From Nelumbo lutea (taxonomy: Eukaryota; Streptophyta; Magnoliopsida; Proteales; Nelumbonaceae), in assembly GCA_022828595.1 (NCBI GenBank), contig JAKGHH010000001.1, positions 122,648,999-122,712,998 of the forward strand: a DNA stretch of 64,000 nucleotides, given 5' to 3'. Within the stretch, counting starts at the first letter, position 1. Every line of letters starts with the position of its first letter. The position numbers and the translations under genes are program-made. The notes under the pieces were generated by a model. It saw nothing but the letters and a program-made list of their open reading frames with translations, was not told where the DNA came from and made no database searches. Shown here piece by piece: positions 1 to 11,829 of the stretch.

Positions 1-225
1 GGAGCTATTCCTTCGCGGGACTAGAGCGGTGCCCGTGCACTACCTATACGTCAAAAAGAACCAGCCGTTGGTGCTTGTGATCCCGATTGGAAGGAGAAGG
101 CGAGAAGAGGGCCGTCAAAAGAGCCGCTCGCTCATAAGATGCTTCCAACATACTTGTGCACTAGAACCAACACTCGAGTCTTTGAGAAGAGGGGCAGAGG
201 AGAAGAGAGCCCTTGAAGGTCGCGT

Positions 226-768
226 CAAACTCTACGATGCAAACCCAGATATTTTGAAGGCCCTCCAAGGGCCAGCATCCAAGTATTAGTCATGGTTCCC
301 AATCAATTAATCTCCAACATTTCTTCAAGCAAGTCCCTCGCAAGCGAATGGGTTCGAACCAAAGTCGTTCCTTTCTACCCCAAAACCATGATTCGTTACC
401 TCCTTGTCGGCAATGAAATCTTTAGCTTCTCCTCCAACCAAGATCGACAAACATGGTACGATCTCGTCCAAGCAATGCACCGACTCAAGTATTCCCTCAA
501 AATCCACAACATTAGAAACATCAAAATTGAGACTACAGCTGCTATGGATATCGTTCAATCGTCCTTCCCACCATCGAATGAAACGTTTTGGTCCGATATC
601 TCCATACCAGTGATGAAGCCTCTGTTACAGTTCTTGAACCGGACCGAATCCTATTTCTTCCTCAACGCCTACCCTTACTTCCCCTAGTCTGGCGATCCCA
701 CGAACATTAATCTCGACTATGCGCTTTTCAAATGAAACCAAACCCACACCGACCCGTGAAGCAATTTA
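226..768 (+). pseudogene. GH17 glucan endo-1,3-beta-glucosidase pseudogene, 5' part
   Basis: Remnant of a plant glycoside hydrolase family 17 enzyme, which cleaves 1,3-beta-glucans in the wall or apoplast. The conceptual protein shows RVKLYDANPDILKAL, then a shifted frame with MVPNQLI, a VVPFYP stretch, YLLVGNEI (the Glu of VGNE is the family's proton donor) and a NAYPYFP block. Lesions seen: a one-base frame change near 265-275; TAG at 685-687 where the family has Trp; TGA at 733-735 and at 757-759. The frame then runs AGC AAT TTA into the Copia element at 769 and resumes at 9885 after it. Bases 1-225 are open in one frame but I see no GH17 similarity there. The family assignment is firm; the gene is clearly dead. 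Confidence 0.85.
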
Positions 769-2639
769 TGCTAGACATGGTATGTCCTTAGCTCCAATCA
801 GAATGATGTATCTTATGACATTTAATGTAAATGAATAAAGTACATATTTGATTCATGTTATTGTGGTGTGTTTCTGTGTAATACCCTTAAACTGGACACA
901 TATGAAACTCATGTTAGTTTAGAATCTTCACAGTCGTTGGACAGATTTGGGGAGATTTATCCTGTCAAGGCTGACACTGATGTGCTACCAAGTTGGTTGG
1001 GGTGACTTGTATTAGCTGCCAGGGTAAGACCTAAGGTACATGCAGTGTTTTTCATGAAACCCTAAATCGGACTAAATTTTAGTATTGTCCTGGACCTTCG
1101 AGATAGATGGGCAAAACTGGAATGTTACACCTGACCCCAAGACTTGATTATGGTACTGCACTGGGTGTCCAATTGGGCTATCTTTGATATGTCAATCAGT
1201 AAGATCCTTAGAGGGGGTCAAAACCTAGGTATGTTGGGAGAGTCCAAGAATTAATCTGAGTGAGTCATCATAGTGACAAGATCAGCCCCTTTGTCAGACA
1301 AATTGAATGATCAGGGATGCACTCTCTCTGATGGAAACCAAAGTTGTCGGCAGCCGATTTCAATCGTTGAAATTTGTTCTGCAAAATATATTTATATAGA
1401 GATATACATATATATATTATGGTTTCAAAATGTTTGCAAAAGGTTTTAATTCCCGGGATCCATGTGAGTAGAGAGTGCAACACTGTTCCTTGTAGCCGAG
1501 GGAGAGGTCCTCTCTTGTCGGGCAGTTTTTGATCATTAAGGGTTGAGAGGTTAAATGTAAGACCATTGAGGGTAATACTTGATGGGCTAATCTTACATCT
1601 GCCCACAGTCCATGGGTTTTATAAGGTGGCTTGACCCAGGGACCATTTAGTGTAAATGTTGGGCCCATTAAGAGCCCATGGTGATGAACTCAAGGGTACA
1701 CTGTTTCCTACAGTGAATTCAGCCAGGCCTTGTAATAGAGGTTGGGCTGAACCCAACTGGGCAGTAGTTTGAAGGATAAGTGAGCACATGGACTTAATGG
1801 GCCTAAAGCCCAATTCGAATTAGTTTAATATGATTAATTAAAGGGGGTGGTTCTGGGATTTAGATCAACAGATAGGATAAGGGAATGTTCGTATCCACTC
1901 AGAGAGTCTAGATCCAAATAGAGATTTAGATTAAGAAACTCCTAATCAAATTAGAAGGGTTGATCTTTATCTGTAGATAAGATAAGGGATTATCCTTATC
2001 TCTTAAAGAGAGTCCAGATCCAAATACAAAATTTGAATTAGGAAACTCCTAATAGGATTAGGAGAAGCTCTCTTTAAGGCTATAAATAGTGGAGGAGGGC
2101 GAATCCTATTTTACCCCAATCAAATTACAGATTCAAGAGAGAAGACAGCTCTAGTTAGACTGACGCCATCTTCTGCTCTTACCTCCTCCTATTGATGCCG
2201 TCATTGCTAGTTCGATCTCCACCTGTAGAAGCGATCAAGAAACATTCTTGTTATCAGTTTTTGGCGAAAAGCTGATCTGAAGTCGTGATCACACACCCTC
2301 CATCGAATTCTTGCTGAAGAGTTTGGTTCTTGCTGAAGAACCACCTGCTGATTCTGCTCCACCCTACACTGTGTCATCTTCAGTAGAAGTAGTCTTTGGC
2401 TTTTCCTTGGGCGTGAACACCTTTGTTGGGAGTTACTGTTACTCCATATCAGGTACATCCCTCTCCTACCTTCTGGTTTCAAATCTGGTCCGATTTAGGT
2501 TCAAGATTGATCATTGAAAATGCAGTTTTCTAAAACAGGGAATGTAATTCCCATATGAGAGAGAGAGAAATTTTTTAAAATTTCGCCCTACCTACCTACA
2601 GGGTTTGGCTATCCATATGATGGATCTCTCATCCGTTTA
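769..2639 (+). repeat. 5' LTR of the Copia element
   Basis: Starts TGCTAGACAT (the other copy starts TGTTAGACAG) and ends ATCCGTTTA one base before the primer site. About 1871 bp, unusually long for Copia. It matches 7967-9879 along its length with scattered substitutions and two obvious indels. Contains a TATA box at 2081-2088. Confidence 0.92.
2081..2088 (+). promoter_or_regulatory. TATA box in the Copia 5' LTR
   Basis: TATAAATA following GGC and preceding a GGAGGAGGGCGAA stretch. The same box is kept in the 3' LTR at 9338-9345, which supports it as the retrotransposon core promoter. Confidence 0.7.
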
Positions 2640-2640
2640 G

Positions 2641-2659
2641 TGGTATCAGAGCCAGGTTC
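2641..2659 (+). other. Primer binding site of the Copia element (tRNA-iMet type)
   Basis: TGGTATCAGAGCCAGGTTC sits one base after the end of the 5' LTR. TGGTATCAGAGC is the classic plant Copia primer site complementary to the 3' end of initiator methionine tRNA. Confidence 0.93.
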
Positions 2660-4367
2660 AAATCTTGAACCAAAATTGATCAGATCTAAAACTACACAAA
2701 TGTGTAGAAGGCGTTCTACCCGATTTGCGCAGATAAGAGATTTTCTGGGAAATCGGTTCCCAGATTAAGGGTGATTGATCTGAAATTAAATCTTTTAAAT
2801 CTGATTTATATTTAGAACAGTTCTTTTTGTTTATCTTGATTTATGGGTTGTTCGTATGGTGGAGATCGCATTTTTAATGGCGCAAGAAAATTGCGATTTA
2901 CAGTTCTTTACATTTCTAGTCTGTAATTATTTTTTTTTATTTTTCTAGACTGAATGTATATGAATTCGATTTGATGTAATATTAAAAGAAAATTAGGGTT
3001 TTTCTATTTTATTTCAATCAAGTTCGAAGTTGATCGCGTAGAAGGAGATTTTGCAGATTAGGGTTTCGCTATCTGTGATTTGCAGTTTGTGAAACTGCAA
3101 ACCGTAATCTAACATCTGTTTTGTAGGTAGCAGATTTGTGAACAACCCTAGTACTGATTCTTGATTGTCTTTAATCAGTAATTTAATTTCAGATCAAATA
3201 TTGAATTAAAATCTTGAATTAAAGATCAAACCCTAGACCCATTCGAACTAGATTGGACCAAACTGGTTGGACCGAATCTGTGGTTCGATGGGGGTTGTTC
3301 TCAGCCCTAATTTTTCACTCTTGGGTCAAGGGATTGATAGTTAATTGCAATATCTAATTCGGCCCACACCTGTAAGGCGCAATTTTAATGTGTTAAAACT
3401 GCTTAAGCCCATTAACTGCATAAAAGCTATATGGGCCGAACTGCTCTTTGTTATTCAGCCCATATACCTACATAATATTAATTAGTAATATTATGAATTA
3501 TTATGGGCCTTAATAATGGGTTTTACAGATATTAATTGATTTGATCGATTTCATCCCTACACGTGATGTATGGATGTGTGATGTGCAACGTTCATGGGCC
3601 ATAAGTACTTGGCCCGTGCTGATAAGATAGTGGCTCTTGCACACACCATGGATGAATGCACATCATTGCCATGGTGTCCTTAAGATCATTGGATGATCCT
3701 CCCTTCATGGTGGGCCCCACACCTCCCCAAGAGGAATCGTGTGGAACCCTAGCCGTTTAGGGCCCACCTAAATCTGGCTTTATGAAAGTGTAGAAGCCAT
3801 TTTGGTTTGACCTAAATTAAACTAGGGCATAATTTTTGTTCCCTCCTAAAAAATGAGTGCATGTGATAGGGAGATTCATATGATGAACTCTCTAAAAGGC
3901 CTTCCATCATTAGCATGAAGATGGGTCCTTCAGTAACAAGCAAACGCACCATAAAATTGGACTATCCATTTGCTGCTAGATCTGTTGGAATGTTTCATAA
4001 GATGATAGGTGCGTCATAGACTGATGTGGGAGGGGCCTATTCTAAAATGGAAGACTCTCTCACAATACCTTGGCGTTCACAAATATGATGGGTGAGCAAT
4101 CACTAGACAGAAAGGTTTAACCTAAAATGACAATGAACCTTGTTTGACAGAGGCCAAAGGGAAAACTCATACGATGAGTGGATATGATCCTTCACAGAAA
4201 GGTGGTGGGGTTATGTAGTTGAAACAGTTGGCTCCATGCACCCTATATAATTTCCCACATTTCTAGAGACATAATTCATAGTCTCCGTCACTGAGATAGG
4301 AGAAAAATCTCAGAGATAAATAAATGGGAATGGAACATAGGTTAAAAGCAATATCTATGTAGATAAC
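2660..4367 (+). other. Untranslated leader between Copia primer site and gag
   Basis: No recognisable coding. Several GGCCCA/TGGGCC-type motifs occur between 3400 and 3760. It is part of the retrotransposon, between primer site and gag start. Confidence 0.6.
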
Positions 4368-5184
4368 ATGAATCAAATGACGTTGTGGACTAATGTTTGC
4401 TTTTTATTAGAAATGGAAAATGGACAATTCGCTAAACTGTTGGACGACAATAAACTTAAGGGCCCAAACTATGCTGACTGGTACAATAACCTTATGCTAG
4501 TTCTCACGTCAGAGAAATTAAACAAAGTAGCTAAGAATCCTGTCCCGAAGCGTCCGAGTGATAGGGCTTCTAAGGTTAGTAGGAGGGACTACCAAGAATG
4601 GGAAGAGAAAAATTCCCTAGCCTATTTCTACATCATTACCTCCTTGGATAATCCAATACAGCGATAGTTCAATCAGATCGAATTGTCCAAGGATATCTTG
4701 GATAGTCTGAGGATGATGTACGAAGAGCAGAATCGTTCTACTCGGCAGAAGGTCTTGAAGCAGTTCATGACCGCGTAGATGTCCAAGAACCAATAGGGTC
4801 ATGCCCATTGTCTCAAGATGATGGGTTATATTAATGAACTTGAGGCTCTTGGATCAGGCTTGACCATGTCACGAAGGCAGACACCATCTTAAACTCTTTG
4901 CCTCCTTCCTTCAATCAGTTCATCATGAACTATAACATGAACAAGCTAAATGTTAGCATCCAGGAACTCAGCAATATGTTGTAGAGGGCCGAGGATCTGA
5001 TTAAGAAGGATGATCCCATTTCCATGCTTGTTGAAGCCGACAAGTTGGGAAAGAAGAAGAGGAAGGCAAAGAGAAAGCCTCAGAAAAAAGCTACTAAGTC
5101 TAAGAAGCAGAAGAAAGACAGGGCAACAGATATTTGTCACTTCTGCAAGCAGGCCGACCACTGGAAGAGGAATTGTCCTCAGTA
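4368..5184 (+). pseudogene. Copia gag pseudogene (UBN2-type capsid plus zinc knuckle)
   Basis: The frame from 4368 encodes a gag N-terminus with LKGPNYADWYNNLMLVL, typical of plant Copia gag, and ends in TAG at 4665. Continuing through several more stops, mostly TAG, it reaches a lysine-rich stretch and a CCHC zinc knuckle at 5135-5176 (C-HF-C-KQAD-H-WKRN-C) that would bind RNA in the particle. The first Met may not be native; a second Met at MENGQFAKLLDDNKL fits the usual gag start better. Confidence 0.85.
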
Positions 5185-5199
5185 ACTAGAATCTAAGAA

Positions 5200-7952
5200 A
5201 CAAGGTAATTCTGAATCCTGTATCATAGAAACCAATTTGTTGGTAACTTCTGCTTCTTGGTGTATTAACTCCAGGGCTTCGACTCATGCGGGTAACTCAC
5301 TATAGGGGTTCAGGATAAGTAGAAGACTGAGTGACGGAGAACTGACTCTTTACTTGGGGACTTCTGCATGTGTTGCAGCTACAGATATAGGAACTGTAGA
5401 GTTAATTTTCAGAGAATGAACTATTGTACTAAAAGATTGTCTTTATGTACAGAATTTGAGAAGAAATTTGATTTCTATTTCAAAGTTGTATGCGGATGGA
5501 TATTCTATTCTTTTTAGTAATACAATTACTATTAAAAGAAATAACAAATTCCTCGCATACGGAGAACTTGAGAATGGTCTCTATGTTCTTCATCCTTCTC
5601 TGAAAACTAACATAACCAAAACTACATCGGATGACATCCCCAAAAAGAGAACCCGTGATACTGTTAATCTCACGTGCCCGTGGCATTATTGACTTGGCCA
5701 TATTAACATAGATAATATCACAAGGTTGGTAAAGGATGATCATTTGGGTTTTCTAACTGTAGAAAATCTTCCAACTTGTGAACCTTGCCCTCAGGGTAAG
5801 ATGACGAAATGGCCATTTAACGGTAAGCCTGAAAGATGTATAGACACGCTTGACCTTATACATACTGATGTATGTGGTTCCATGAGTGTTAAGATACGTA
5901 ACCAGCACGTTTATTTTTTAACATTTATCGATGATTACTCTCGGTATGGTTACGTGTACCTAATGAGACACAAGTCTGAATCATTTGGACCGGAAAGAAT
6001 GCAAGTGTAAGACACTTGAAGATTTGGTGTTGTCCGACACATGTTAAAAGAACGAGTGCGGAAAAATTGGAATCCAAGACCAGTCATTGCCTATTCGTAG
6101 GCTGCCCCAAGGGCTTTGTGGGTTACCTATTCTATGATCCAGGAGAACGGAAGGTGTTCTGTAGCCGAAATGCCCATTTCTTGGAAGATGATTACATCTT
6201 GAACAATTATCATCAGGAAGTTGTTCTTGATGAGGAGAGCTCAGGGTTAGTGGAAGATGTCCCAAAAGTTCTAGGTAATGACCAACCTAGAAGATCTACC
6301 TGGGTTTCCAGGCCTCCAGTTCATTTCAGCTATGACCAGGATAGTTACCTGGTGAAAGCTACGACCAGTGAGGAGGATCCCGTGACTTATGCAAAAGCTA
6401 TGTTGGACATAGATTCCTTGAAGTGGGTAGATGCCATGAGAGCTGAGATGGACTCGATGGAGACCAACGGAGTCTGAACTCTAGTAGATCCGCCCCCTGG
6501 GGTAAAAGCAATTGGTTGCAAATGGATCTATAAGAGGAAGAAGGGCCCCGATGGTAAGGTTGAGACCTACAAGGCTCATCTTGTGGCGTAAGGGTACACT
6601 CAAAAAGAGGGAATCGATTATGAGGAAACTTTTTCGCCGGTGGCCATGCTTAAATCCATTAGGATCCTGCTAGTTGTAGTAGCATACCATGATTATGAGA
6701 TTTAGCAAATGGATGTCAAAACTGCATTCTTGAATGGAGATCTTAGTGGAGATATCTACATGCAGCAACCGCAAGGTTTTATAGCTGCAAGTCAGGAACA
6801 CATGGTATATAAATTAAATAGATCCATATATAGACTTAAGCAAGCTTCTAGGAGTTGAAACATCTGGTTTGACTCTACTGTCAAAAGGTTTGACTTTAAG
6901 CAAAACTCGGATTATCCCTGTGTTTATAGGAAATCTAGTGGGGATAAGGTTATGTTCTTGGTTCTGTATATAGATGACACTCTACTCATTGAGAATGATG
7001 TAGGAATGTTGAATACAATGAAAGTGTGGCTTTCACAGCAATTCTCCATAAAAGATCTTGGAGAAGCCTCCTATATATTAGGTCTTCGACTCTATTGAGA
7101 AAGATCGAAGAGGATAATAGGATTATCCCAATCTGCTTACATTTACAAGATAATCAAGAGATACAGCATGGAGAACTCCAAGAAAGGAAATGTTCCTTTC
7201 AGACATGGAGTCACTCTCTCCAAGGGCATGTCTCCCAAGACTCCTGAGGAGATTGAGGGCATGGAGGACATTCCCTATGCCTCAACCATAGGGAGCATTA
7301 TGTATGTCATGCTGTAAATTCGTCTTGACATCGCTCAAATAGTGAGCGTGGTAAGCAAATTCCAGGCCAACCTAGGGCAGGAGCATTAGATTGCTGTGAA
7401 AAAGATACTTAAGTACCTTCAAAGGAAAAAGAGTTTTGCCTGGTATTCGATGGTAGCTCACTACAGACCCAAGGGTATATTGATGCCAGCTTCCAGTAAG
7501 ATCCAGATGATAGAAATTCTATATCTAGGTATGTTTTCACGATAGGATCATTTGTTGTTTGTTGGAAAAGAACCAAATAGGGGTCCACGGTGGATTCCAC
7601 AACCGAAGCCGAATACATTGCCGCAAGTGAAGCTACCAAAGAAGTCGTATGGATGAAGAAATTCATTCATGAATTGGGAGTAGTTCCATCCAGCATATCA
7701 CACATTCCACTGTTGTGTGACAACATTGGAGTTATCGCTCAGGCTAAGGAGCCACGAGCCCACTCGAAGTCGAAGCACATCGAGAGGAAGTACCATGTAC
7801 TGCGGGAGATAATTGGAAGAAGGGACGTCCTGATTCAGAAGGTAGCATCAACGGATAATGTAGCAGACCCATTGAATAAGCCATTGACACAGAAAGTGTT
7901 TGAGAAACACGTGGAAAGCATGGGACTTCGACTTATACAAAATTGGACCTAA
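5200..7952 (+). pseudogene. Copia pol pseudogene: protease, integrase, RT, RNase H
   Basis: Protease remnant near 5258-5300 reads WCINSRASTHAGNS, so the catalytic Asp of the usual DSGA motif is Asn here and the following Gly is Arg. A GAG-pre-integrase region (GLYVLHPS, LGHIN, CEPC) leads into the integrase start (LIHTDVCGS, FIDDYSRYGYVYL). The rest of the catalytic core is deleted at about 5985 and the frame resumes in the integrase tail (KIWCCPTHVK, LFVGCPKGFVGY). RT follows (GCKWIYKRK, MDVKTAFLNGD, LYIDDTLLIEND). RNase H ends with MDSTTEAEYIAASEATKE and a tail ending at 7952. Stops such as Trp to TAG near 6703 and Gln to TAA near 6588 interrupt it. Non-functional. Confidence 0.92.
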
Positions 7953-7966
7953 GTGCAAGTGGGAGC
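7951..7966 (+). other. Polypurine tract of the Copia element
   Basis: AAGTGCAAGTGGGAGC directly precedes the TG of the 3' LTR. This is the usual plant Copia plus-strand primer tract. Confidence 0.85.
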
Positions 7967-9879
7967 TGTTAGACAGCGTATGCCCTTAGCTCCAATCAGA
8001 ATGATGTACCTTATGACTTTTAATGTAAATGAATAAAGTACATATTTGATTCATGTTATTGTGGTGTGCTTCTGTGTAATTACCTTAAACTGGACACATA
8101 TGAGACTTGTGTTAGTTTAGAATCTTCACAGCCGTTGGATAGATCTGGGGAGATTTATCCTGCCAAGGCTAACATTGATGTATCGCCAAGTTGGTTGGGG
8201 TACCTTGTCTCAACTACCAGGGTGAGACCTGAGGTACATGTAGTGTGGGTTTTCTTGAAACCCTGAACCGGACCAGAGTTCCAGTATTGCCCTGGACCTT
8301 GGAGATAGATGGACAAACCTGGAATGTTACACCTGACCCTTAGACTCGATTATGATACTGTACTAGGTGTCGGATTGGGCTGTCTTTGATATGCCAATCA
8401 GGGAGATCCTTAGAGGGGGTCAAACCTAGGTGTGTTGGGACAATCTGAGAATTCATCTGAGTGGGTGATCATAGTGACAGGATCAGCCCCTTTGTCGGAC
8501 AAAGTGAATGATCGGGGATGCACTCTCTCTGATGGAAACCAAGCTGCTGGTAGCCGATTTCAACCGTTGAAATTTGTTTCAAAAAATATATTTATATAGA
8601 GATATACATATATATATATTATGGTTTCAAAATGTTTGCAAAAGTTTTTAATTCTCGGGATTCATGTGTGTAGAGAGTGCAACATTGTTCCTTGCAACCG
8701 AGGGAGAGGTCCTCTCTTGCCGGGCAGTGTTTGATCATTATGGGATGAGAGGTTAAGTGTAAGATCATTGAGGATAATACCTGATGAGCTAATCTTGCAT
8801 CTGCCCACAGTCATTGGGTTTTTATAAGGTGGCTTGACCCAAGGACCATTTAGTGTAAACGTTGGGCCCATTAAGAGCCCATGGTGATGGACTCAGGGGT
8901 TCACTATTTCTTACAGTGAATTCGGCCAGGCCTTGTAATAGAGGCTGGGCTGAACCCATGTGGTTGATGTGTAGATCAATGTTTGGGTTCTACACCATAC
9001 AAGGATACCCAACTGGGCAACAGTTTGGAGGATAAGTGAGCACATGGACTTAATGGGCCTAAAGTCCAATTCGAACTTGTTTAATATGATTAATTAAAGA
9101 GGGGTGGTTCTGGGATTTAGATCAGCAGATATGATAAGAGAATGTCTCTATCCACTTAGAGAGTCCAGATTTGAATAGAGATTTGGATCAGGAAACTCCT
9201 AATTAGATTAGGAGGGCTGATCTTTATCTGTAGATAAGATAAGGGATTATCCTTATCTCTTAAAGAGAGTCTAGATCCAAATATAAGATTTGGATTAGGA
9301 AACTCCTAATATGATTAGGAGAAGCTTTCTTTAAGGCTATAAATAGAGGAGGAAGGCGAACCCTACTTTACCCCAATCAGATTATAGATTCAAGAGAGAA
9401 GACAACTTCAGTTAGACTGACGCCATCTTCTGCTCTTTCCTCCTCCTACTGCTACCGCCATTGCCAGTTCTATCTCCACATGTAGGAGTGATCAATAAAG
9501 GTTTTTGATATTTGTTTTTGGTGAAAAGCTGATCTGAAGTCGTGCTCACACACCCTCCATCGAATTCTTGTTGAAGAACCACCTATTAATTCTGCTCCAC
9601 TCTACGTTGTGTCATATTTAGTAGGAGTAGTCTTTGGCGTTTTCCTTGGGCGTGAACACCTTCGTTGGGAGTTACTGTTACTCCGTATCAGGTACATCCC
9701 TCTCCTACCTTTTGGTTTCAGATCTGGTCTGGTTTAGGTTCAAGATTGATCATTGAAAATGTAGTTTTCTAAAACAGGAAATGTGATTCCCATATGGGAG
9801 AGAGAGAAATTTTTTTGAAATTTCGCCCTACCTACCTGTAGGGTTTGGCTATCCATATGATGGATCTCTCATCCCTTCA
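7967..9879 (+). repeat. 3' LTR of the Copia element
   Basis: Starts TGTTAGACAG and ends CCCTTCA, followed by the target duplication ATTTA at 9880-9884. About 1913 bp. Relative to the 5' LTR it has an extra block of about 51 bp around 8958-9008, and it lacks an 18-bp partial duplication seen near 2316-2340. TATA box at 9338-9345. Confidence 0.92.
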
Positions 9880-9884
9880 ATTTA

Positions 9885-10440
9885 ACCTACACCAACCTCC
9901 TCGACCAGATGCTTGACTCGATTATCTTCGCCACAATCAAGCTTGGGTTCCCGAATGTTCGACTGGCAATCGTCGAAACAGGGTGGCCTAATGCCGAAGA
10001 CATCGACTAGATCGGAACAAACATCTTCAACATAGCTACATACAACCCGAATCTAATCTAGAGAATGACGTCCAAACCAACAATCGGAACTCCGGCCTGA
10101 CCAGGTGTAGTAATACCAACGTTCATTTTCGCATTGTACAAAGAGAACCAGAAAGGTGGACCGGGAACTGAACAGCACTAGGGATTGCTTAATCCGGACG
10201 AAACCTTGGCTTATGAGGTCGATTTAACTGGAAAACGGTCGGAATTCGACTAATAGAATATGGCTTTGAGTTTTGACCAGTGGGAGAAGGATCCATTGTT
10301 CTTCGCCAAGAGGAGGTTCGATTGCGTCAGTGAAGCGGCAAGCGTATCTAACTGCTACGGGCTTGAACAGGGGATCATTCCTGGACGCTAACAACGTGAA
10401 CCATGCCGTCACCATCGGGAGAGGGTGTCTTTTGCTGTGG
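9885..10440 (+). pseudogene. GH17 glucan endo-1,3-beta-glucosidase pseudogene, 3' part
   Basis: Continuation of the pseudogene interrupted at 768. It reads YTNLLDQMLDSIIFA, then LAIVETGWPN, which holds the GH17 nucleophile Glu signature, then IGTNIFN, PGVVIPTFIFALY, KGGPGTEQH and a TAG where the family has the Trp of RHWGL. Further in-frame stops are TAG after NAEDID and NPNLI, and TGA after IGTPA. After GKRSEFD the similarity fades. All these stops are explicable as C-to-T or G-to-A changes. No intact GH17 coding remains in the window. Confidence 0.85.
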
Positions 10441-10836
10441 GAAAGGTAAAATTGGTATTTGAAAGGGTGAACTAGGTCAATCTCAATAGGAACAGGAAAA
10501 TCATTAACGTATCCAAAGATAAAATAGGTATTTGAAAAGATTCGATCATGGTTTTAATGTTTTCTGTCATGATTATTGATGGAAGGGAGGTTTTTGCCAA
10601 ATTTCTTAAAAATAACGGAGAGGTTTTTGCTAAAATGAAACTATAAAGAAGGTTTTTATAATTGTCAAAAACTTGAAGGGAGGTTTTTGATTGCTAGCTT
10701 ACCTTTGATATGGACTCCCATGAGGTTCCTCACAAGGGTATGGATGTCTTACATTTTCCTCCACTTCTTGTCCAAGATACAGGGTGGAATGTTGAAGAGT
10801 CTACTTCAATGGGCAGATGGAAAAGGACTTGAATAG
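10441..10836. other. Spacer after the GH17 remnant
   Basis: No gene recognised. Between 10570 and 10700 a GGGAGGTTTTTG-type motif recurs three to four times, which looks like degraded repeat DNA. Confidence 0.5.
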
Positions 10837-11065
10837 TGTTAGAATGCTAATAGAACATTCTAGTGTTGGACAGCTGGTTACTTAACCACGTGTTAATTGC
10901 CACATGTATTAGATTAGTTATGAGTCAATTACGTTTTGCAACGAGATGTATCTATAAATACCTACATCCATTCAATACATTACGTGATGAGATTCCGCAT
11001 GTGTTTATTCATAAATGTTTCCACATACGCGTAATTTCAGCAGTTTTCCTTTCTTGTTTTTAAGT
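10837..11065 (+). repeat. Possible LTR fragment
   Basis: Starts TGTTAGAATGCTAATAGAAC like many plant Copia LTRs and carries a TATA-like TCTATAAATACC near 10950. I could not find the far end, a matching second copy or a target duplication, so this is only a candidate solo or truncated LTR. Confidence 0.35.
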
Positions 11066-11315
11066 ACGCATTAATAATGATAAAAGTTGATTTTGGTTTT
11101 TGTGCATGTCTATCATTTAAAATAATTATTTTTTAAAATTTTTACAAATGATTAGATATTTTTTCCCCTGTCTAATGGCGCCTAATTATTATATACGATT
11201 ATAATTATTACTTTTCTCAAATTTGTAAATAAATAAAATACAAATATTGAATAAAAAGACATAAACGAAATTAAACATATACTTCTTCAACGGTATGAAT
11301 CAGTAGGGTGATGGA

Positions 11316-11813
11316 TAGACCTTTTCATGGGCCTGGCCCAGTCCACACCCCGGTTAGGTTTGGTCATGTAATTAGGCCCATGGACCTGACCTCCGACCTA
11401 ACACAGTAAGTCCGACTATGTTTTAGGCCGGGCTTAGGATTTGTTAAAAAAGCTCAGCCCAACTCAATATTATATATTTTATAAAATATATAATATGTAT
11501 TTTATATATTATATTAAATATATAAATAATATAATACTTATTAAAAATTATATTTATAATTTAATATATACATTTTTATTTTTTTCTTTATACTCTCTCT
11601 CTCTATTCATCCGATAACAGTATGAGCTAAATTTCGGGCTTTGGGGGCTTGGGCCCAAACCCGGGCTTTGAGCTTTTTATAAGGGCCGAGCTCAGGCTCA
11701 AGTTGTAGGCCCAATGGTCAGGCCGGGCTTGGGCTCGGGCCTTAAAAAATTCTATTAATCTAGAGTGAAAGTCCGACCTGAGCGTGGCCCGGCCCGGCCC
11801 ATGAACAGGTCTA
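11316..11813. mobile_element. hAT-type MITE with GGCCC-rich arms and AT-rich core
   Basis: Terminal inverted repeats: the left end begins TAGACCTTTTCATGGGCC, and the right end, reverse-complemented, begins TAGACCTGTTCATGGGCC. The flanks GTGATGGA (11308-11315) and GTGGTGGG (11814-11821) match at 6 of 8 positions, compatible with a decayed 8-bp hAT duplication. The inside is GGCCC/GGGCC-rich arms around an almost pure A/T core at about 11465-11580. No transposase. Confidence 0.7.
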
Positions 11814-11829
11814 GTGGTGGGTTAGCAAA

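Larger units (their letters stand above)
769..9879 (+). mobile_element. Ty1/Copia LTR retrotransposon inserted in the GH17 pseudogene
   Basis: Full-span element of about 9.1 kb. It has two long LTRs (769-2639, 7967-9879), a primer binding site beginning TGGTATCAGAGC at 2641, a purine-rich tract just before 7967, and the Copia domain order gag, protease, integrase, RT, RNase H. The 5-bp target duplication ATTTA flanks it at 764-768 and 9880-9884. Many stops, frameshifts and an integrase deletion make it non-autonomous. A leader of about 1.7 kb separates the primer site from gag and shows no recognisable coding. Confidence 0.95.

Noticed and set aside
29..289. An 86-codon open frame at the window start as a separate gene
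   Set aside because: Its C-terminal part is GH17 in the same frame; the first 65 or so codons match nothing and the gene is frameshifted at once.
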